From assembly GCA_965261475.1 (NCBI GenBank), contig OZ253454.1:1054001-1118000 (forward strand): a DNA stretch of 64,000 nucleotides. Reading direction: 5' to 3'. The notes under the pieces are model-generated. The model was not told the DNA's origin, did not search any database, and saw only the letters and a program-made list of their open reading frames with translations. Below, piece by piece: positions 17,430 to 27,317 of this stretch. Within the stretch, counting starts at the first letter, position 1. The number at the start of each line of letters is the position of its first letter. The DNA comes from G965261475 sp965261475 [NCBI: bacterium] (GTDB lineage Bacteria > SAR324 > XYD2-FULL-50-16). Made by a program: the position numbers and the translations under genes.

Positions 17430-19310
17430 TTACAAGTAGTATTTTTGTGTTTTTTTATTTTTCTCATAAAGTGCTCGTGCTGCTTTAACTTTAACTTTAG
17501 TGCTAATTTCAGCTATAGGCACCTCCCACCAAGCCCCATATCCCGCCACAGTTCTTAAAATATTAGTTTCTACTACAATTACCGTAGTTGTACTATTTTG
17601 CTTAGCTTGCTCTAGGGCTACTTGTAATTCCTTTTTGTTCGCTACAGCCATAGCCTCTGCTCCTAAACTTTTAGCATTCGCTACATAATCTATAGCTAAA
17701 GTTGCTCCAAAGTGTCTTTTTCCTTTGCGAGAACGATACTGTGTCCCAAACCTTTCTTCACCAATAGCATCGGATAAAGCACCAATGCTAGCAAAACCGT
17801 GGTTGACTAGTAAGAGAATATTAATTTTAATTCCCTCTTGTAGAGCTGTGGTAATTTCATGATTTAACATTAAATAGCTACCGTCTCCTAGCATTACATA
17901 AATTTCTCTATCCTTTGCTGCCATTTTTGCTCCAAGCCCTCCCGCAATTTCATAACCCATACAAGAGTTACCATATTCTAGATGAAAATTTTGCTCGCTA
18001 GTGGCACGCCATAGTTTATGCAAATCTCCCGGCAAACTACCAGCGGCACAAATCATAATATCATCTTTATGTATAAATTGATTGAGTGTATCAATCACTA
18101 CAGCTTGATCTATAGGTTTTTGAGTAGCGTTAGCTTCTAGGTAAATTCTACTTACTTCATGGTCCCATTTTTTATTCCATGCTTGATAATAATTTTGATA
18201 ATCTGGACTAGTTTGATAATTTTGTAATTTTTTACTCAAGGTCTCTAGTGTAACTTTAGCATCTGCTACCAAAGGCAGGGCTGCGTGTTTAAAAGCATCC
18301 ATTTCACAAACATTGATGTTGATAAATTTAACCTTGCTGTTTTGAAACAAAGATTTAGAAGCAGAGATAAAATCACTATAGCGAGTACCAATACCAATCA
18401 CTAGATCTGCTTGTCTAGCAAGCTCAATCGCTGCCTTGCTTCCTGTTGCTCCTAAACCGCCTAAACTATAAGGTTTATTATAAGACACAACCCCTTTTCC
18501 TGCATAAGTTTCCCCTACTGGAATTTTATGTCTAGCAGCAAACAAATTCAGCTCTTTGCTAGCATAAGCATATTTTACTCCACCGCCAGCTATAATAATT
18601 GGTTTTTTTGCTTGCTTAATCCAGCTTACTGCTTTGTCTAATAACTTTTTATCTGCTCTGCTTTTGGTAATACTCCAAACTCTTTTTTCAAATAACTTCG
18701 TAGGATAAGGATAGGCTGCTGTTTGTATGTCTTGGGGTAAGGCAATAGTAACTGCTCCTGTTTCTGCTGTAGAAGTTAGCACTCTCATAGCTGCTAACAA
18801 AGAGCTAATTAACTGCTCTGGTCTATGAATTCTATCAAAAAACTTAGACACTGATCTAAAAGCGTCGTTAACCGATAAATCTTTGGTGTAACTATACTCC
18901 ACTTGCTGTAGCACGGGCTCAGAAGAACGAGTAGAAAAAATATCTCCAGGTAGTAAAAGCACGGGTAAACGATTGATGGTAGCACTAGCAGCTCCCGTAA
19001 TCATATTTGTAGCTCCTGGTCCAATAGAAGAGGTACAAGCAAAAGTTTGTGTACGGTTTTTGACCTTAGCATAAGCAATAGCAGTATGCACCATAGATTG
19101 CTCATTACGAGATTGAAAATAAGGAAAATCTTCCCTAGCAAAAAGAGCCTCTCCAATTCCTGCAATATTGCCATGCCCAAAAATACCAAAGCAACCAGCA
19201 AAAAATGCTTGCTGCTGCATCAAACCCTGTTCATCTTCAAACTCTACAAACTGCTGCGTTAAAAACTCTATTAAAGCTTGGCTAGTCGTCAATAATTTTG
19301 TTTTTTCCAT
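17430..19310 (-). CDS. iolD: 3D-(3,5/4)-trihydroxycyclohexane-1,2-dione hydrolase
   Basis: This thiamine-diphosphate enzyme of 626 residues opens the inositol-derived ring to give 5-deoxy-glucuronate. Seen: the N-terminal PYR domain with the activating Glu region (GIGEALFARED then FPYFQSRNEQSM near 55-75), the central domain KPIIIAGGGVKYA near 238-250, and the C-terminal PP domain with the ThDP motif MLGDGSYLMLNHEI near 477-490. It is first in the iolD-iolE-iolB run. The 180-base gap to the divergent ung gene should hold the promoter; no clear box is seen there. Confidence 0.94.
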   Translation of the reverse strand: MEKTKLLTTSQALIEFLTQQFVEFEDEQGLMQQQAFFAGCFGIFGHGNIAGIGEALFAREDFPYFQSRNEQSMVHTAIAYAKVKNRTQTFACTSSIGPGATNMITGAASATINRLPVLLLPGDIFSTRSSEPVLQQVEYSYTKDLSVNDAFRSVSKFFDRIHRPEQLISSLLAAMRVLTSTAETGAVTIALPQDIQTAAYPYPTKLFEKRVWSITKSRADKKLLDKAVSWIKQAKKPIIIAGGGVKYAYASKELNLFAARHKIPVGETYAGKGVVSYNKPYSLGGLGATGSKAAIELARQADLVIGIGTRYSDFISASKSLFQNSKVKFININVCEMDAFKHAALPLVADAKVTLETLSKKLQNYQTSPDYQNYYQAWNKKWDHEVSRIYLEANATQKPIDQAVVIDTLNQFIHKDDIMICAAGSLPGDLHKLWRATSEQNFHLEYGNSCMGYEIAGGLGAKMAAKDREIYVMLGDGSYLMLNHEITTALQEGIKINILLLVNHGFASIGALSDAIGEERFGTQYRSRKGKRHFGATLAIDYVANAKSLGAEAMAVANKKELQVALEQAKQNSTTTVIVVETNILRTVAGYGAWWEVPIAEISTKVKVKAARALYEKNKKTQKYYL

Positions 19311-19490
19311 AATTTATCTACTACTTGTATTCAGCATCAACATCGCGATAATACAAATTATTTGTTTTTTCTATGCTTTTTAAAATATAATAATACATAT
19401 GCTATAGCTATTTAAATTTTTTAAAATTACTCAACATATTTAAAACAATATAAACAAAAGAGCTAAAAAATTTTATGCAAACAAAAATTT

Positions 19491-20183
19491 ATGTCTAATT
19501 GCCAGAATAATGCTTTGGTATTAGAAGATTTAATTACCAACCTAGATTGGTATGATTTTTTTGAAACACAATACTCAAAAAACTACTGGAAACACTTAAC
19601 ACAAAAATTAGCTAATGAAACAAACTTTTATCCACCACCTGCTAAAATTTTTCATGCTTTCAACAGTCTCTCACCACAAAATATCAAAATTGTGATTTTA
19701 GGTCAAGACCCCTACCACCAAAAAGGACAAGCAGACGGTTTAGCTTTTTCTAGTCACGGGGCAAAACTACCTGCAAGTTTAAAAAATATATTCTCTGAAA
19801 TTTTTAGTAACAATATCCCTACTTCTGGTAATTTACAACCTTGGGCTCAGCAAGGCGTTTTATTGCTAAACAGTATTTTAACTGTCAAAAATTCCTCGCC
19901 TTTATCGCACAAAAATTTTGGTTGGCAAGAATTAACTCAGGAAGTTTTAAAATATTTAGACAGCAAAGCAAAATGTTTTATGCTGTGGGGTCAGCAAGCG
20001 AGGCAAGCACAAAAATACTTAAAAAATAAAAATCACTATATTTTAAAAACCAGCCATCCTTCTCCCTTATCTACATACAGAGGTTTTACCGGTTGCAAAC
20101 ACTTTCAAAAGGCAAATAGCTGGTTACAAAGCAAAAATCAACAACCAATTGCTTGGTGCGACTTACTAACAAAAAACCCGTAG
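19491..20183 (+). CDS. ung: uracil-DNA glycosylase
   Basis: Family 1 UDG, 230 residues. It removes uracil from DNA, starting base excision repair. Seen: the water-activating motif GQDPYH at about 70-75, FSSHGAKLPASLKNIF, and the DNA-intercalating/catalytic HPSPLSTYRGF near 188-198. All key residues are present. The ATG has no Shine-Dalgarno element. The stop codon lies inside the first arm of a strong terminator shared with the convergent formate dehydrogenase gene. Confidence 0.95.
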   Translation: MSNCQNNALVLEDLITNLDWYDFFETQYSKNYWKHLTQKLANETNFYPPPAKIFHAFNSLSPQNIKIVILGQDPYHQKGQADGLAFSSHGAKLPASLKNIFSEIFSNNIPTSGNLQPWAQQGVLLLNSILTVKNSSPLSHKNFGWQELTQEVLKYLDSKAKCFMLWGQQARQAQKYLKNKNHYILKTSHPSPLSTYRGFTGCKHFQKANSWLQSKNQQPIAWCDLLTKNP

Positions 20184-20199
20184 ACTAGACGACTACGGG
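20177..20199. terminator. bidirectional terminator between ung and formate dehydrogenase
   Basis: Perfect arms CCCGTAG (20177-20183) and CTACGGG (20193-20199) with a 9-base loop. They are preceded by six A and followed by ATATTTTCTT, so both strands show a stem and a U-rich tail. The two genes converge here with 31 bases between them. Confidence 0.8.
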
Positions 20200-20214
20200 A
20201 TATTTTCTTAAAAA

Positions 20215-21414
20215 TTAAAACTTAGCGGCTTCTTCTGATCCTCTAGTTGCATTACCCTGACTATAAGAGTGAGCACCTGTACCAGCAAGTTTGCCACCAT
20301 CAACAATCAAATATTCGTCCCTAATAGCTCTACCTGAAAACCAGCATTCCAAAATTTCTCTTACTCCATCTGCATAGCGAGCTTGCGCAGAAAGAGAAGT
20401 TCCAGAAGTATGGGGAGTCATTCCTTGGTGTGGCATACTGCGCCAAATATGATCCTTTGGCGGTGGTTGTGGAAACCAAACATCTCCAGCATAACCCGCT
20501 AGCTGTCCGCTTGCTAAAGCGTCAGCTACAGCTTGACGATTACAAATTTTACCACGAGCTGTATTTATCAAATAAGCACCATGTTTCATCTTAGCAATCA
20601 TCTCTGAATCAAATAAATCCATAGTCTCTGAATGCAAGGGACAGTTGATAGTTACTACATCACAAACTCTAAGCATATCCTCCATATCAGAGTGAAAAAT
20701 CAATCCGTATTTTTGCTCTACTTCTTGCGGTAGTCTATGTCTATCAAAGTAGTGCAAGTGAGTATCAAAAGGTTTCATTCTTTTTAGCACAGCTAATCCA
20801 ATTCTACCGGCTGCTACTGTACCAATATGCATACCCTCTACATCATAAGAACGAGATACACAATCAGCAATATTCCACCCACCTTTTAACACCCAATTAT
20901 GAGATGGAATATAATTTCTTACCATCCCTAAAATCATCATTACTACATGTTCGGAAACACTAACACTATTGCTATAAGTTACCTCGCAAACTGTAATTCC
21001 GTGTTGCATGGCTGCATCAAGGTCAACATGGTCAGAGCCTACACCAGCAGTAATAGCAATTTTTAGATTAGGAGATTTTTCAATCCTTTCTTTAGTAAGA
21101 TACACTGGCCAAAAAGGCTGAGAAATAACTACATTAGCATCAAGGATCTCCTTATCTAAAATAGAGTTTGCTCCATCCTTATCAGAAGTAACAACTAACT
21201 TATGTCCAGCCTCTTCTAAAAACTTTCTTAAACCCAATTCCCCAGATACACAGCCTAGTAAATCACCAGAGTTAAAATCCCTGCCCAAAGGAGTAGGTAC
21301 AGTTTGTCCATCTGGATATTTCATCACAACAGGCAAATCTGTCCTTGCATATTTTGGAGGATATCCAGTAACTGGATCATCATACAACACACAAACAATT
21401 TTTTGATTATTCAT
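20215..21414 (-). CDS. fdh: NAD-dependent formate dehydrogenase
   Basis: This 399-residue D-2-hydroxyacid-dehydrogenase-fold enzyme oxidises formate to CO2 with NAD and needs no metal. Seen: the formate-specific N-terminal half with TAGVGSDHVDL near 128-138 and VTYSNSVSVSEHV near 152-164, the NAD fold GTVAAGRIGLAVL with the acidic residue in YFDRHRLP, TARGKICNR with the catalytic Arg, and the catalytic His in TPHTSGTSLSAQ. It is the Pseudomonas-type enzyme length. It is preceded by the topA terminator, so it has its own promoter. It may oxidise formate released by folate-linked demethylation (see the dehydrogenase at 56175). Confidence 0.93.
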   Translation of the reverse strand: MNNQKIVCVLYDDPVTGYPPKYARTDLPVVMKYPDGQTVPTPLGRDFNSGDLLGCVSGELGLRKFLEEAGHKLVVTSDKDGANSILDKEILDANVVISQPFWPVYLTKERIEKSPNLKIAITAGVGSDHVDLDAAMQHGITVCEVTYSNSVSVSEHVVMMILGMVRNYIPSHNWVLKGGWNIADCVSRSYDVEGMHIGTVAAGRIGLAVLKRMKPFDTHLHYFDRHRLPQEVEQKYGLIFHSDMEDMLRVCDVVTINCPLHSETMDLFDSEMIAKMKHGAYLINTARGKICNRQAVADALASGQLAGYAGDVWFPQPPPKDHIWRSMPHQGMTPHTSGTSLSAQARYADGVREILECWFSGRAIRDEYLIVDGGKLAGTGAHSYSQGNATRGSEEAAKF

Positions 21415-21437
21415 AATAATATTCTTAATTTATGTTT

Positions 21438-21464
21438 AAAAAACAAAGCAAAATATTTTTGCTT
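21438..21464 (-). terminator. Rho-independent terminator of topA
   Basis: Read on the minus strand, arms AAGCAAAA and TTTTGCTT (21457-21464 and 21446-21453) with a 3-base loop are followed by TGTTTTTT. It sits between the topA stop and the formate dehydrogenase start, ending the topA transcript. A run of 13 A lies nearby at about 21489. Confidence 0.65.
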
Positions 21465-21519
21465 CGCTTCTAAGATTAGGTTTAATACAAAAAAAAAAAA
21501 AATTAAATATTTAAAAAAT

Positions 21520-24060
21520 TTAAAATTTTGATTTTCTAGCTGATTTACGTGTTTTGCTTGTTTTGCTTGTTTTACTATTGCCTTTATCGTCAATAATTTT
21601 AATAGCTTGCTCTAGAGTCAGCTTTGTTGTATCTATCTTTTTAGGAATTGCAATATTATTCTTACCGTGTTTGAGATACGCACCATAAATTCCTGAGTAC
21701 AGACCAATTTGATTATTATCTGTAGGATGAATTCCAAGTAAACGTATCAGTTTTTTTGTTTTTGAAAACTTTTTTTCCTCTTCCAAGATTTGAATAGCTC
21801 CCTCTAATTTTAATTCTGCTATTTGCGAGATTTTAATAGAGCGAAATACTTTCTTTGCGTCTGCTAAATCTCTAGAAATATAAGGTCCATATTTTCCAGA
21901 ATTAACTAATACGGTCCCTCCTTTTGGATGTTCTCCTAGTATGATTGGTAAAGAAAAAAGTTGTAATGCCGTATTTAAATCAATACCACTAGTAACTAAA
22001 GACTGTGCTACAGCAACTCTTTTTGGTTTCACTGTGTCTTGCTCAATGCCAAGTTGTAGATAAAACCCATATCTGCCTTGTAAAAGATAAATATCCTTAC
22101 CTGTTTTAGGATCTATGCCTATTGCGTCATTCTTATTTTTATTTTGGAACAGATCTTCTATATAATCTTTATTTAATTCCGCAGGTATAAGATTTTTAGG
22201 AATATTGACATTTTCTATATTGCCCTCTTTGGATCTTTGAATGTAAGCGCCATAAACAGAAATCTTAATTTCAGGTAAATTAGAAAATTGAAGTTTTTTA
22301 TAAGTATTTGCATCAATAGATTTGATTTTTGTTTCTACAGTTTGACGCAATCCATTTGCTCCATTATAAAAGTTTTCTAAATATTCTTTTTGTTGTTTTT
22401 TTCCACTTGCAATTTCATCTAAAATAGATTCCATATTTGCCGTAAAACTAACATCGGTTAATTCTGGAAAATTTTCCTTTAGAAGTTTTGAAACTGCAAA
22501 AGCAGTAAAGGTAGGCGCCAAAGTATCTAGTGTTTTTCTAATATATTCCCTGTCAATAATAGTAGAAATAATAGAGGAGTAGGTGCTAGGTCTGCCTATC
22601 TCTTTTGCTTCTAGGAACTTAATAAGACTTGCTTCTGTATACCTATTTGGCGGCAAAGTATGATGGGTATCTGTTTGTAGATCTTTGCAAACCAACTCTT
22701 CATTCTTTATAAACAAGGGAAGATTGGCATCTTTGTCGTGATCTTGATAAACCACAGAGTATCCTAAATGAAGAATTTTTTTACCTGTGCTACGAAAAAG
22801 ACATTTATCCGCTTGAATATCAACGTGTAAAAATTCTTTTTTAATAGCAGACATTTGAGATGCAATAGTTTTTTTCCAAATTAAATCATATAAATTCCTA
22901 GCTGTAGCATCTTCTTTTAAATCTTTTGCTTCCACAGATAAATTTACTGGATATATTGCCTCGTGTGCTTCTTGAGCATTCTTAGCTTTACTTTTATAAA
23001 CATAAGCTCTAACAGGTAAATAATCTGCCCCAAATTTATTCTTAACTAGGTTACGAATATCTGCAATAGTACTACTACTCAAAATAACAGAATCTGTACG
23101 CATATAAGTAATGTATCCTTTTTCGTAAAGTTTTTGAGCAATACGCATAGTTTCTCTAGCAGAAAATTTTAACCTATTAGAAGCGTCTTGCTGTAAAGTA
23201 GAAGTAATAAACGGAGGATGTGTTTTTTGTAATTGAGTTTTCTTTGTTAACTCTTTGACTATCCAATCTGCATTTTTTAATTCGTCACTTATTTTGAGCG
23301 CTTCTTTTTTTTCTAGTAAATACTTATCATTTTTCAGTTTTCCTGTTTTTGCATCAAAATCTTTTCCTGTAGCAAGAGCTTGACCTCCTATTTCTATCAA
23401 AGAAGTTCCAAAGTTAACACTATTTTTGCTTAAAACCGCCGTTAACCCCCAATAGTTAGCAGAAACAAAATTCATTCTTTCTATCTCTCTTTCTACAATT
23501 AAATTCACCGCCACCGATTGCACCCTCCCAGCAGAAAGTCTGTAGGCAATTTTTTTCCATAATAACGGAGACAGAGTATATCCTACAAGACGATCTAAAA
23601 TTCTTCTAGTTTCTTGAGCAGAAACTAAGTTTCGATCTAGCTCTCGGTAGTTTGCTAACGCTGCTAAAATTGCTTCTTTACTAATTTGACGAAAAACAAT
23701 TCGTTTTACAGGGATTGTTGGTTTTAAAATTTCTAGTAAATGCCAGCTAATACTTTCTCCTTCTCTGTCATCATCTGTTGCTAGAATCAAAGTTTGAGCG
23801 TTCTTTAATGCTTTTTTTAAACCATCAAGTAACGGTTTCTTGATTTTATTTACTACATAAAGAGGCTTGAAATTGTTAGCATAGTCAATCCCTAAAGACG
23901 CCCATTCCTTTTCTTTGACATTTTTTGGAACTTCTTCACTAGAGTTTGGTAAATCTCTAATATGCCCCATAGAAGAGACTACTTGATACTCATCAGAAAG
24001 AAATTTACTCAAAGTTTTAGCCTTTGTAGGAGATTCCACAATAACTAAATTCTTTTTCAT
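21520..24060 (-). CDS. topA: DNA topoisomerase I
   Basis: Type IA topoisomerase of 846 residues that relaxes negative supercoils. Seen: the Toprim start VESPTKAKTLSKFL, the metal-binding DDDREGE near 99-105, the active Tyr in GYITYMRTDS near 317, and GRPSTYSSIISTI near 495. The C-terminus carries three repeats of the GRYGFYLQLG / GKYGPYISRD / GIYGAYLKHG type (about 640-820) instead of C4 zinc fingers, and ends in a Lys/Ser/Thr-rich tail with repeated SKTSKT units. It follows the RNase E/G gene by 13 bases. Confidence 0.95.
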   Translation of the reverse strand: MKKNLVIVESPTKAKTLSKFLSDEYQVVSSMGHIRDLPNSSEEVPKNVKEKEWASLGIDYANNFKPLYVVNKIKKPLLDGLKKALKNAQTLILATDDDREGESISWHLLEILKPTIPVKRIVFRQISKEAILAALANYRELDRNLVSAQETRRILDRLVGYTLSPLLWKKIAYRLSAGRVQSVAVNLIVEREIERMNFVSANYWGLTAVLSKNSVNFGTSLIEIGGQALATGKDFDAKTGKLKNDKYLLEKKEALKISDELKNADWIVKELTKKTQLQKTHPPFITSTLQQDASNRLKFSARETMRIAQKLYEKGYITYMRTDSVILSSSTIADIRNLVKNKFGADYLPVRAYVYKSKAKNAQEAHEAIYPVNLSVEAKDLKEDATARNLYDLIWKKTIASQMSAIKKEFLHVDIQADKCLFRSTGKKILHLGYSVVYQDHDKDANLPLFIKNEELVCKDLQTDTHHTLPPNRYTEASLIKFLEAKEIGRPSTYSSIISTIIDREYIRKTLDTLAPTFTAFAVSKLLKENFPELTDVSFTANMESILDEIASGKKQQKEYLENFYNGANGLRQTVETKIKSIDANTYKKLQFSNLPEIKISVYGAYIQRSKEGNIENVNIPKNLIPAELNKDYIEDLFQNKNKNDAIGIDPKTGKDIYLLQGRYGFYLQLGIEQDTVKPKRVAVAQSLVTSGIDLNTALQLFSLPIILGEHPKGGTVLVNSGKYGPYISRDLADAKKVFRSIKISQIAELKLEGAIQILEEEKKFSKTKKLIRLLGIHPTDNNQIGLYSGIYGAYLKHGKNNIAIPKKIDTTKLTLEQAIKIIDDKGNSKTSKTSKTRKSARKSKF

Positions 24061-24073
24061 TTTTTAATCAAGC

Positions 24074-26236
24074 TTAATAGCTACTATTATTTGTCTTGCT
24101 TCTTTGCGGTCTATCTTTATAAAGAGGTTTTCTATTACTAATACGACGTCTAGCGTGAGAAAAATTTGATGAACTGCTACGATAAGTAGCACTTTTTTTT
24201 CTTACTTGATAAGTTTGCGAATGTGTAGTGGGCTTTGTTATCTTTTCCTGCTCTTTATTTTTCTTCAGAAAAATACTTCTCAGCAATCCTACGATAGAGC
24301 CCCCAATAGATACTTTCTCTTGCTGCTGAGCCCTAGGTTTAGGTACAAAAGCTCGTGGTGATATAGTCTGGTTTCTAGAATCTCCACGTATCTTCGCCTT
24401 ATCATTGCCACGAAAATTATTACTACGAAAATTATTACCACGAAAATTAGTAGCAGGTATATTCTTTTGACTGTGCGGCTTGGTTTGCCTGAGATAATCT
24501 TTTTTTAAAGGTAAATTTTTAGCCAATGATACCTTAGGCTCTAGCATAGCTGGTGTTTTCCACAAAAATTGATTATTCCAAGTATCATTCTTACTGTTGG
24601 TATCTTTTTGGCTGTCTTGTATTTTCTGAAACTCATTCAACACTACATTTTTTTCTGCTTCTGTAGTATTTATATCTTGGAAAACAAAGCTAGTTGATAA
24701 TTCTGCTGGCTTTTTGAGCTCTGGTTTTGAAGAATTTTGCTCTAATATAGAATCCTGAGTATGATTCCTAATAGTCACAATTTCGGCTTCATCAGAAAAT
24801 TCAAGCTGTTTCTCTTCTTCTATATTGATTTTAATAGCATACTCTTCTTCTAATGAGCGGAATAAATTTAATTTTTCTGCTCTAATCACTTCATACAAAT
24901 GACTAGATATATAAACAGTAAACTTAATAAAATCTCCCCTTTGAGCTTTGTTTTTAATTTGTCTTAAAATTTTATTGATTTGAGTATCAAAAGAAACAAT
25001 CTTCCCTACACCTTTGCAACTTGGACAACTTATTAGAGCAGAACCAGCTAAATTTTGTCCTAGTCTTTGCCTACTTAATTCTAATAATCCTAAACGAGAA
25101 ATAGAGTAAATTGTATGTTGAGCCTTATCTTGACTCATATGTTGTTTAAAAGTTTCTTCAATCTTTCTTCTTTGTTCTGCAGATTGCATATCGATAAAAT
25201 CTATCACAATCAAACCAAAAAGATTGCGTAAGCGGATTTGCCTAGCAGCTTCCTGCGCTGCTTCTATATTGATTTGGAAAAACATTGTCTCAGAAGTATC
25301 GTTGCTTTTAGCACTTGCAGAGTTTACATCAATTGCTACTAAAGCTTCTGCTTGGTCAATAACTAAATGAGCGCCACTAGGAAGTATAACTTTTCTTTCC
25401 GATAACTGCTGAATTCCTTGCTCTACATTAAAATGGCTAAATAAGGAGGTTTTATCAGCATAAAACTGTAACTTACCAAGATCACTTGCACAATTTTGTT
25501 CTAAGTAGCTTTGCACCGCTTGAAACGTATTAGTGTCATCTACATATATTTCATCAACATCTTTAGTGTAGTAGTCTCTCATAACCTTAGCAATAAAAGG
25601 CTGTTCTTTAGTTAGTAAAACAGGATCAGAATAAAGGTTATTTTTTGCTAAAATTTCTAGCCATTGATTTTTAAGATTGTGATATTCCTGTTTTAATTCT
25701 TCGCTCGCAATACCTATAGCAGCTGTACGAATAATAACAGAATTATCATTATCTGTTTTGACAATATCACCTACAAATTTATTTAATCTAGTTTTTTCTC
25801 TGTAATTACTAATTCTCTTACTAATACCCATCATAGTAGGAGATGAAGAAAATACTAAATATCTTCCAGGAATACTAATAAAAGTAGTTAAACAAGCACC
25901 TTTAGTAAGCGTAGCATCTTTGACAACTTGCACAATCACTTCTTGCTTCTCTGAAAGTACCGATTGAATGGTGACTCCGCCTTTATCAGTTCTTTTGGGG
26001 ATATAAGCTGCATAATCTACAGCATCAAGTGCTAAAAAAGCATTCTTTTCTAGACCTATATTTACAAAAGCCGCATTGATTGAGGGTTGAACTTGCTCTA
26101 CAATGCCTTTGTAAATATTCCCTTTGTATTCTTCTTTTTTTCCATATTGATCAACATAAATTGATTCTAAAGTATTGTCTTTCAAGAAAGCAACTCTCAC
26201 TTCCCAGTCAACACCAATTAACATCGTTTTTGACAT
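24074..26236 (-). CDS. rne: ribonuclease E/G
   Basis: Endoribonuclease of 720 residues for RNA decay and rRNA maturation. Seen: an S1 RNA-binding domain near 35-125 (GNIYKGIVEQVQPSINAAFV), the catalytic aspartates in VAIDVNSA near 305 and VIDFIDMQ near 348, and the zinc-link CPSCKGVG near 405. Beyond residue 480 the chain is low-complexity, Lys/Arg/Asn/Gln-rich, and likely disordered, as in RNase E scaffolds, and includes RGN-NFR repeats. It is shorter than enterobacterial RNase E (about 1060) but longer than RNase G (about 490). It is co-oriented with topA. Confidence 0.92.
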   Translation of the reverse strand: MSKTMLIGVDWEVRVAFLKDNTLESIYVDQYGKKEEYKGNIYKGIVEQVQPSINAAFVNIGLEKNAFLALDAVDYAAYIPKRTDKGGVTIQSVLSEKQEVIVQVVKDATLTKGACLTTFISIPGRYLVFSSSPTMMGISKRISNYREKTRLNKFVGDIVKTDNDNSVIIRTAAIGIASEELKQEYHNLKNQWLEILAKNNLYSDPVLLTKEQPFIAKVMRDYYTKDVDEIYVDDTNTFQAVQSYLEQNCASDLGKLQFYADKTSLFSHFNVEQGIQQLSERKVILPSGAHLVIDQAEALVAIDVNSASAKSNDTSETMFFQINIEAAQEAARQIRLRNLFGLIVIDFIDMQSAEQRRKIEETFKQHMSQDKAQHTIYSISRLGLLELSRQRLGQNLAGSALISCPSCKGVGKIVSFDTQINKILRQIKNKAQRGDFIKFTVYISSHLYEVIRAEKLNLFRSLEEEYAIKINIEEEKQLEFSDEAEIVTIRNHTQDSILEQNSSKPELKKPAELSTSFVFQDINTTEAEKNVVLNEFQKIQDSQKDTNSKNDTWNNQFLWKTPAMLEPKVSLAKNLPLKKDYLRQTKPHSQKNIPATNFRGNNFRSNNFRGNDKAKIRGDSRNQTISPRAFVPKPRAQQQEKVSIGGSIVGLLRSIFLKKNKEQEKITKPTTHSQTYQVRKKSATYRSSSSNFSHARRRISNRKPLYKDRPQRSKTNNSSY
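24408..24452 (-). repeat. three 15-base tandem repeats in the RNase E tail
   Basis: Units 24408-24422, 24423-24437 and 24438-24452 read CCACGAAAATTATTA with one or two changes. They encode Asn-Phe-Arg-(Gly/Ser)-Asn repeats in the disordered tail of RNase E, an RNA-binding-like arginine/asparagine repeat that can expand or shrink by slippage. Confidence 0.75.
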
Positions 26237-26421
26237 TTTTATAAAAATTAAAATTTTAAATTTTTTAAGCTAGCTTCAAAAATAGTAAGTTTGTTAAAAT
26301 TACTCACTAGCAGTAACATAAATATTGGGATTCACTAAACTAGTGACTCATAATGTAAATATACTAAAAGTTACTCTAGTTTTATCTTACAATTTCAGAG
26401 CCTAGTCTTTATAAAGTTATT

Positions 26422-27030
26422 CTAGCTTGCTCTATCAAAGAGCTCTGCAGCAAAATTCCAGTTTACTACATGCCAAAAAGCATTCAAATAATCAGGTCGT
26501 CTATTTTGATACTTCAAATAATAAGCGTGTTCCCAAACATCAATACCCATAATAGGGTAACCTTGATTGTTAGCGACTTTCATTAGTGGGTTGTCTTGAT
26601 TTGGAGTAGATGTCACTACCAGTTTACCACCTTTTGCTATCAACCATACAAATCCAGAACCAAAGCGAGCAATTCCTGCTTCATTCATAGTCTTTTTTAG
26701 GTGCTCGTAAGAACCAAAAGTTGTACAGATAGCTTCCCTAAGGGCTCCTTGTGGCTCGTCAGCACCAGAAGGTGTAATAAAATTCCAGAAAAGATTGTGA
26801 TTAAAAAAACCCCCAGCATTATTTCTGATTGCCGGAGAGGTATTTTCATCTATCTGAGACACAACACCTTCTACATTCAGGCTCTCCATCGGAGTTTCTT
26901 GTATAGAAGCTACGAATTTATCAAAATAAGTTTTGTGGTGCTTACTATAATGTATTTCCATTGTTTTTGCATCTATATGCGGCTCTAAGGCATTATAATC
27001 AAACCCTAGAGGTTTCATTTCTAGATTCAT
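26422..27030 (-). CDS. sodA: Fe/Mn superoxide dismutase
   Basis: This 202-residue enzyme dismutates superoxide. The metal ligands are all visible: His in HYSKHHKTYF near 28-37, His in FFNHNLFWNF near 76, and Asp and His in IDVWEHAYYLKYQNRRPDYL near 163-167. The pattern GG-x-x-NH (Gly rather than Gln before the second His) plus Gln in TPNQDNPL near 144 is that of Mn-type or cambialistic enzymes, so I use sodA with caution. There is no signal peptide, so it is cytoplasmic. A 185-base gap separates it from the RNase E/G gene. Confidence 0.9.
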   Translation of the reverse strand: MNLEMKPLGFDYNALEPHIDAKTMEIHYSKHHKTYFDKFVASIQETPMESLNVEGVVSQIDENTSPAIRNNAGGFFNHNLFWNFITPSGADEPQGALREAICTTFGSYEHLKKTMNEAGIARFGSGFVWLIAKGGKLVVTSTPNQDNPLMKVANNQGYPIMGIDVWEHAYYLKYQNRRPDYLNAFWHVVNWNFAAELFDRAS

Positions 27031-27317
27031 AAGGCTATCATTGGAATAAAGAATTAAATTTGCTCTAGCTCACTAATCTTTCTTAGGAACTAACACACAT
27101 TACTCTAGTACACTTTAAATCTAAAGTCAATTTTTTTTATGATAAGTATTACAAAACAACTTCTATAAAAAATTCAACGCATACAATAGTTATGCTTAAA
27201 ATTTTAATACTTAAGAAGTCTCACAAAAACAACAACATAGTGCTTAAGTTAAGCGGCTGTAGTTTAAAAAATTGGCACTCAAACAAGATAAGTCAAGATA
27301 AAACCGTAAAAGTACAG

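Noticed and set aside
21489-21501. Run of 13 A as a phase-variation tract.
   Set aside because: It lies between the topA stop and its terminator, outside any coding or -10/-35 spacer, so it cannot switch a gene here.
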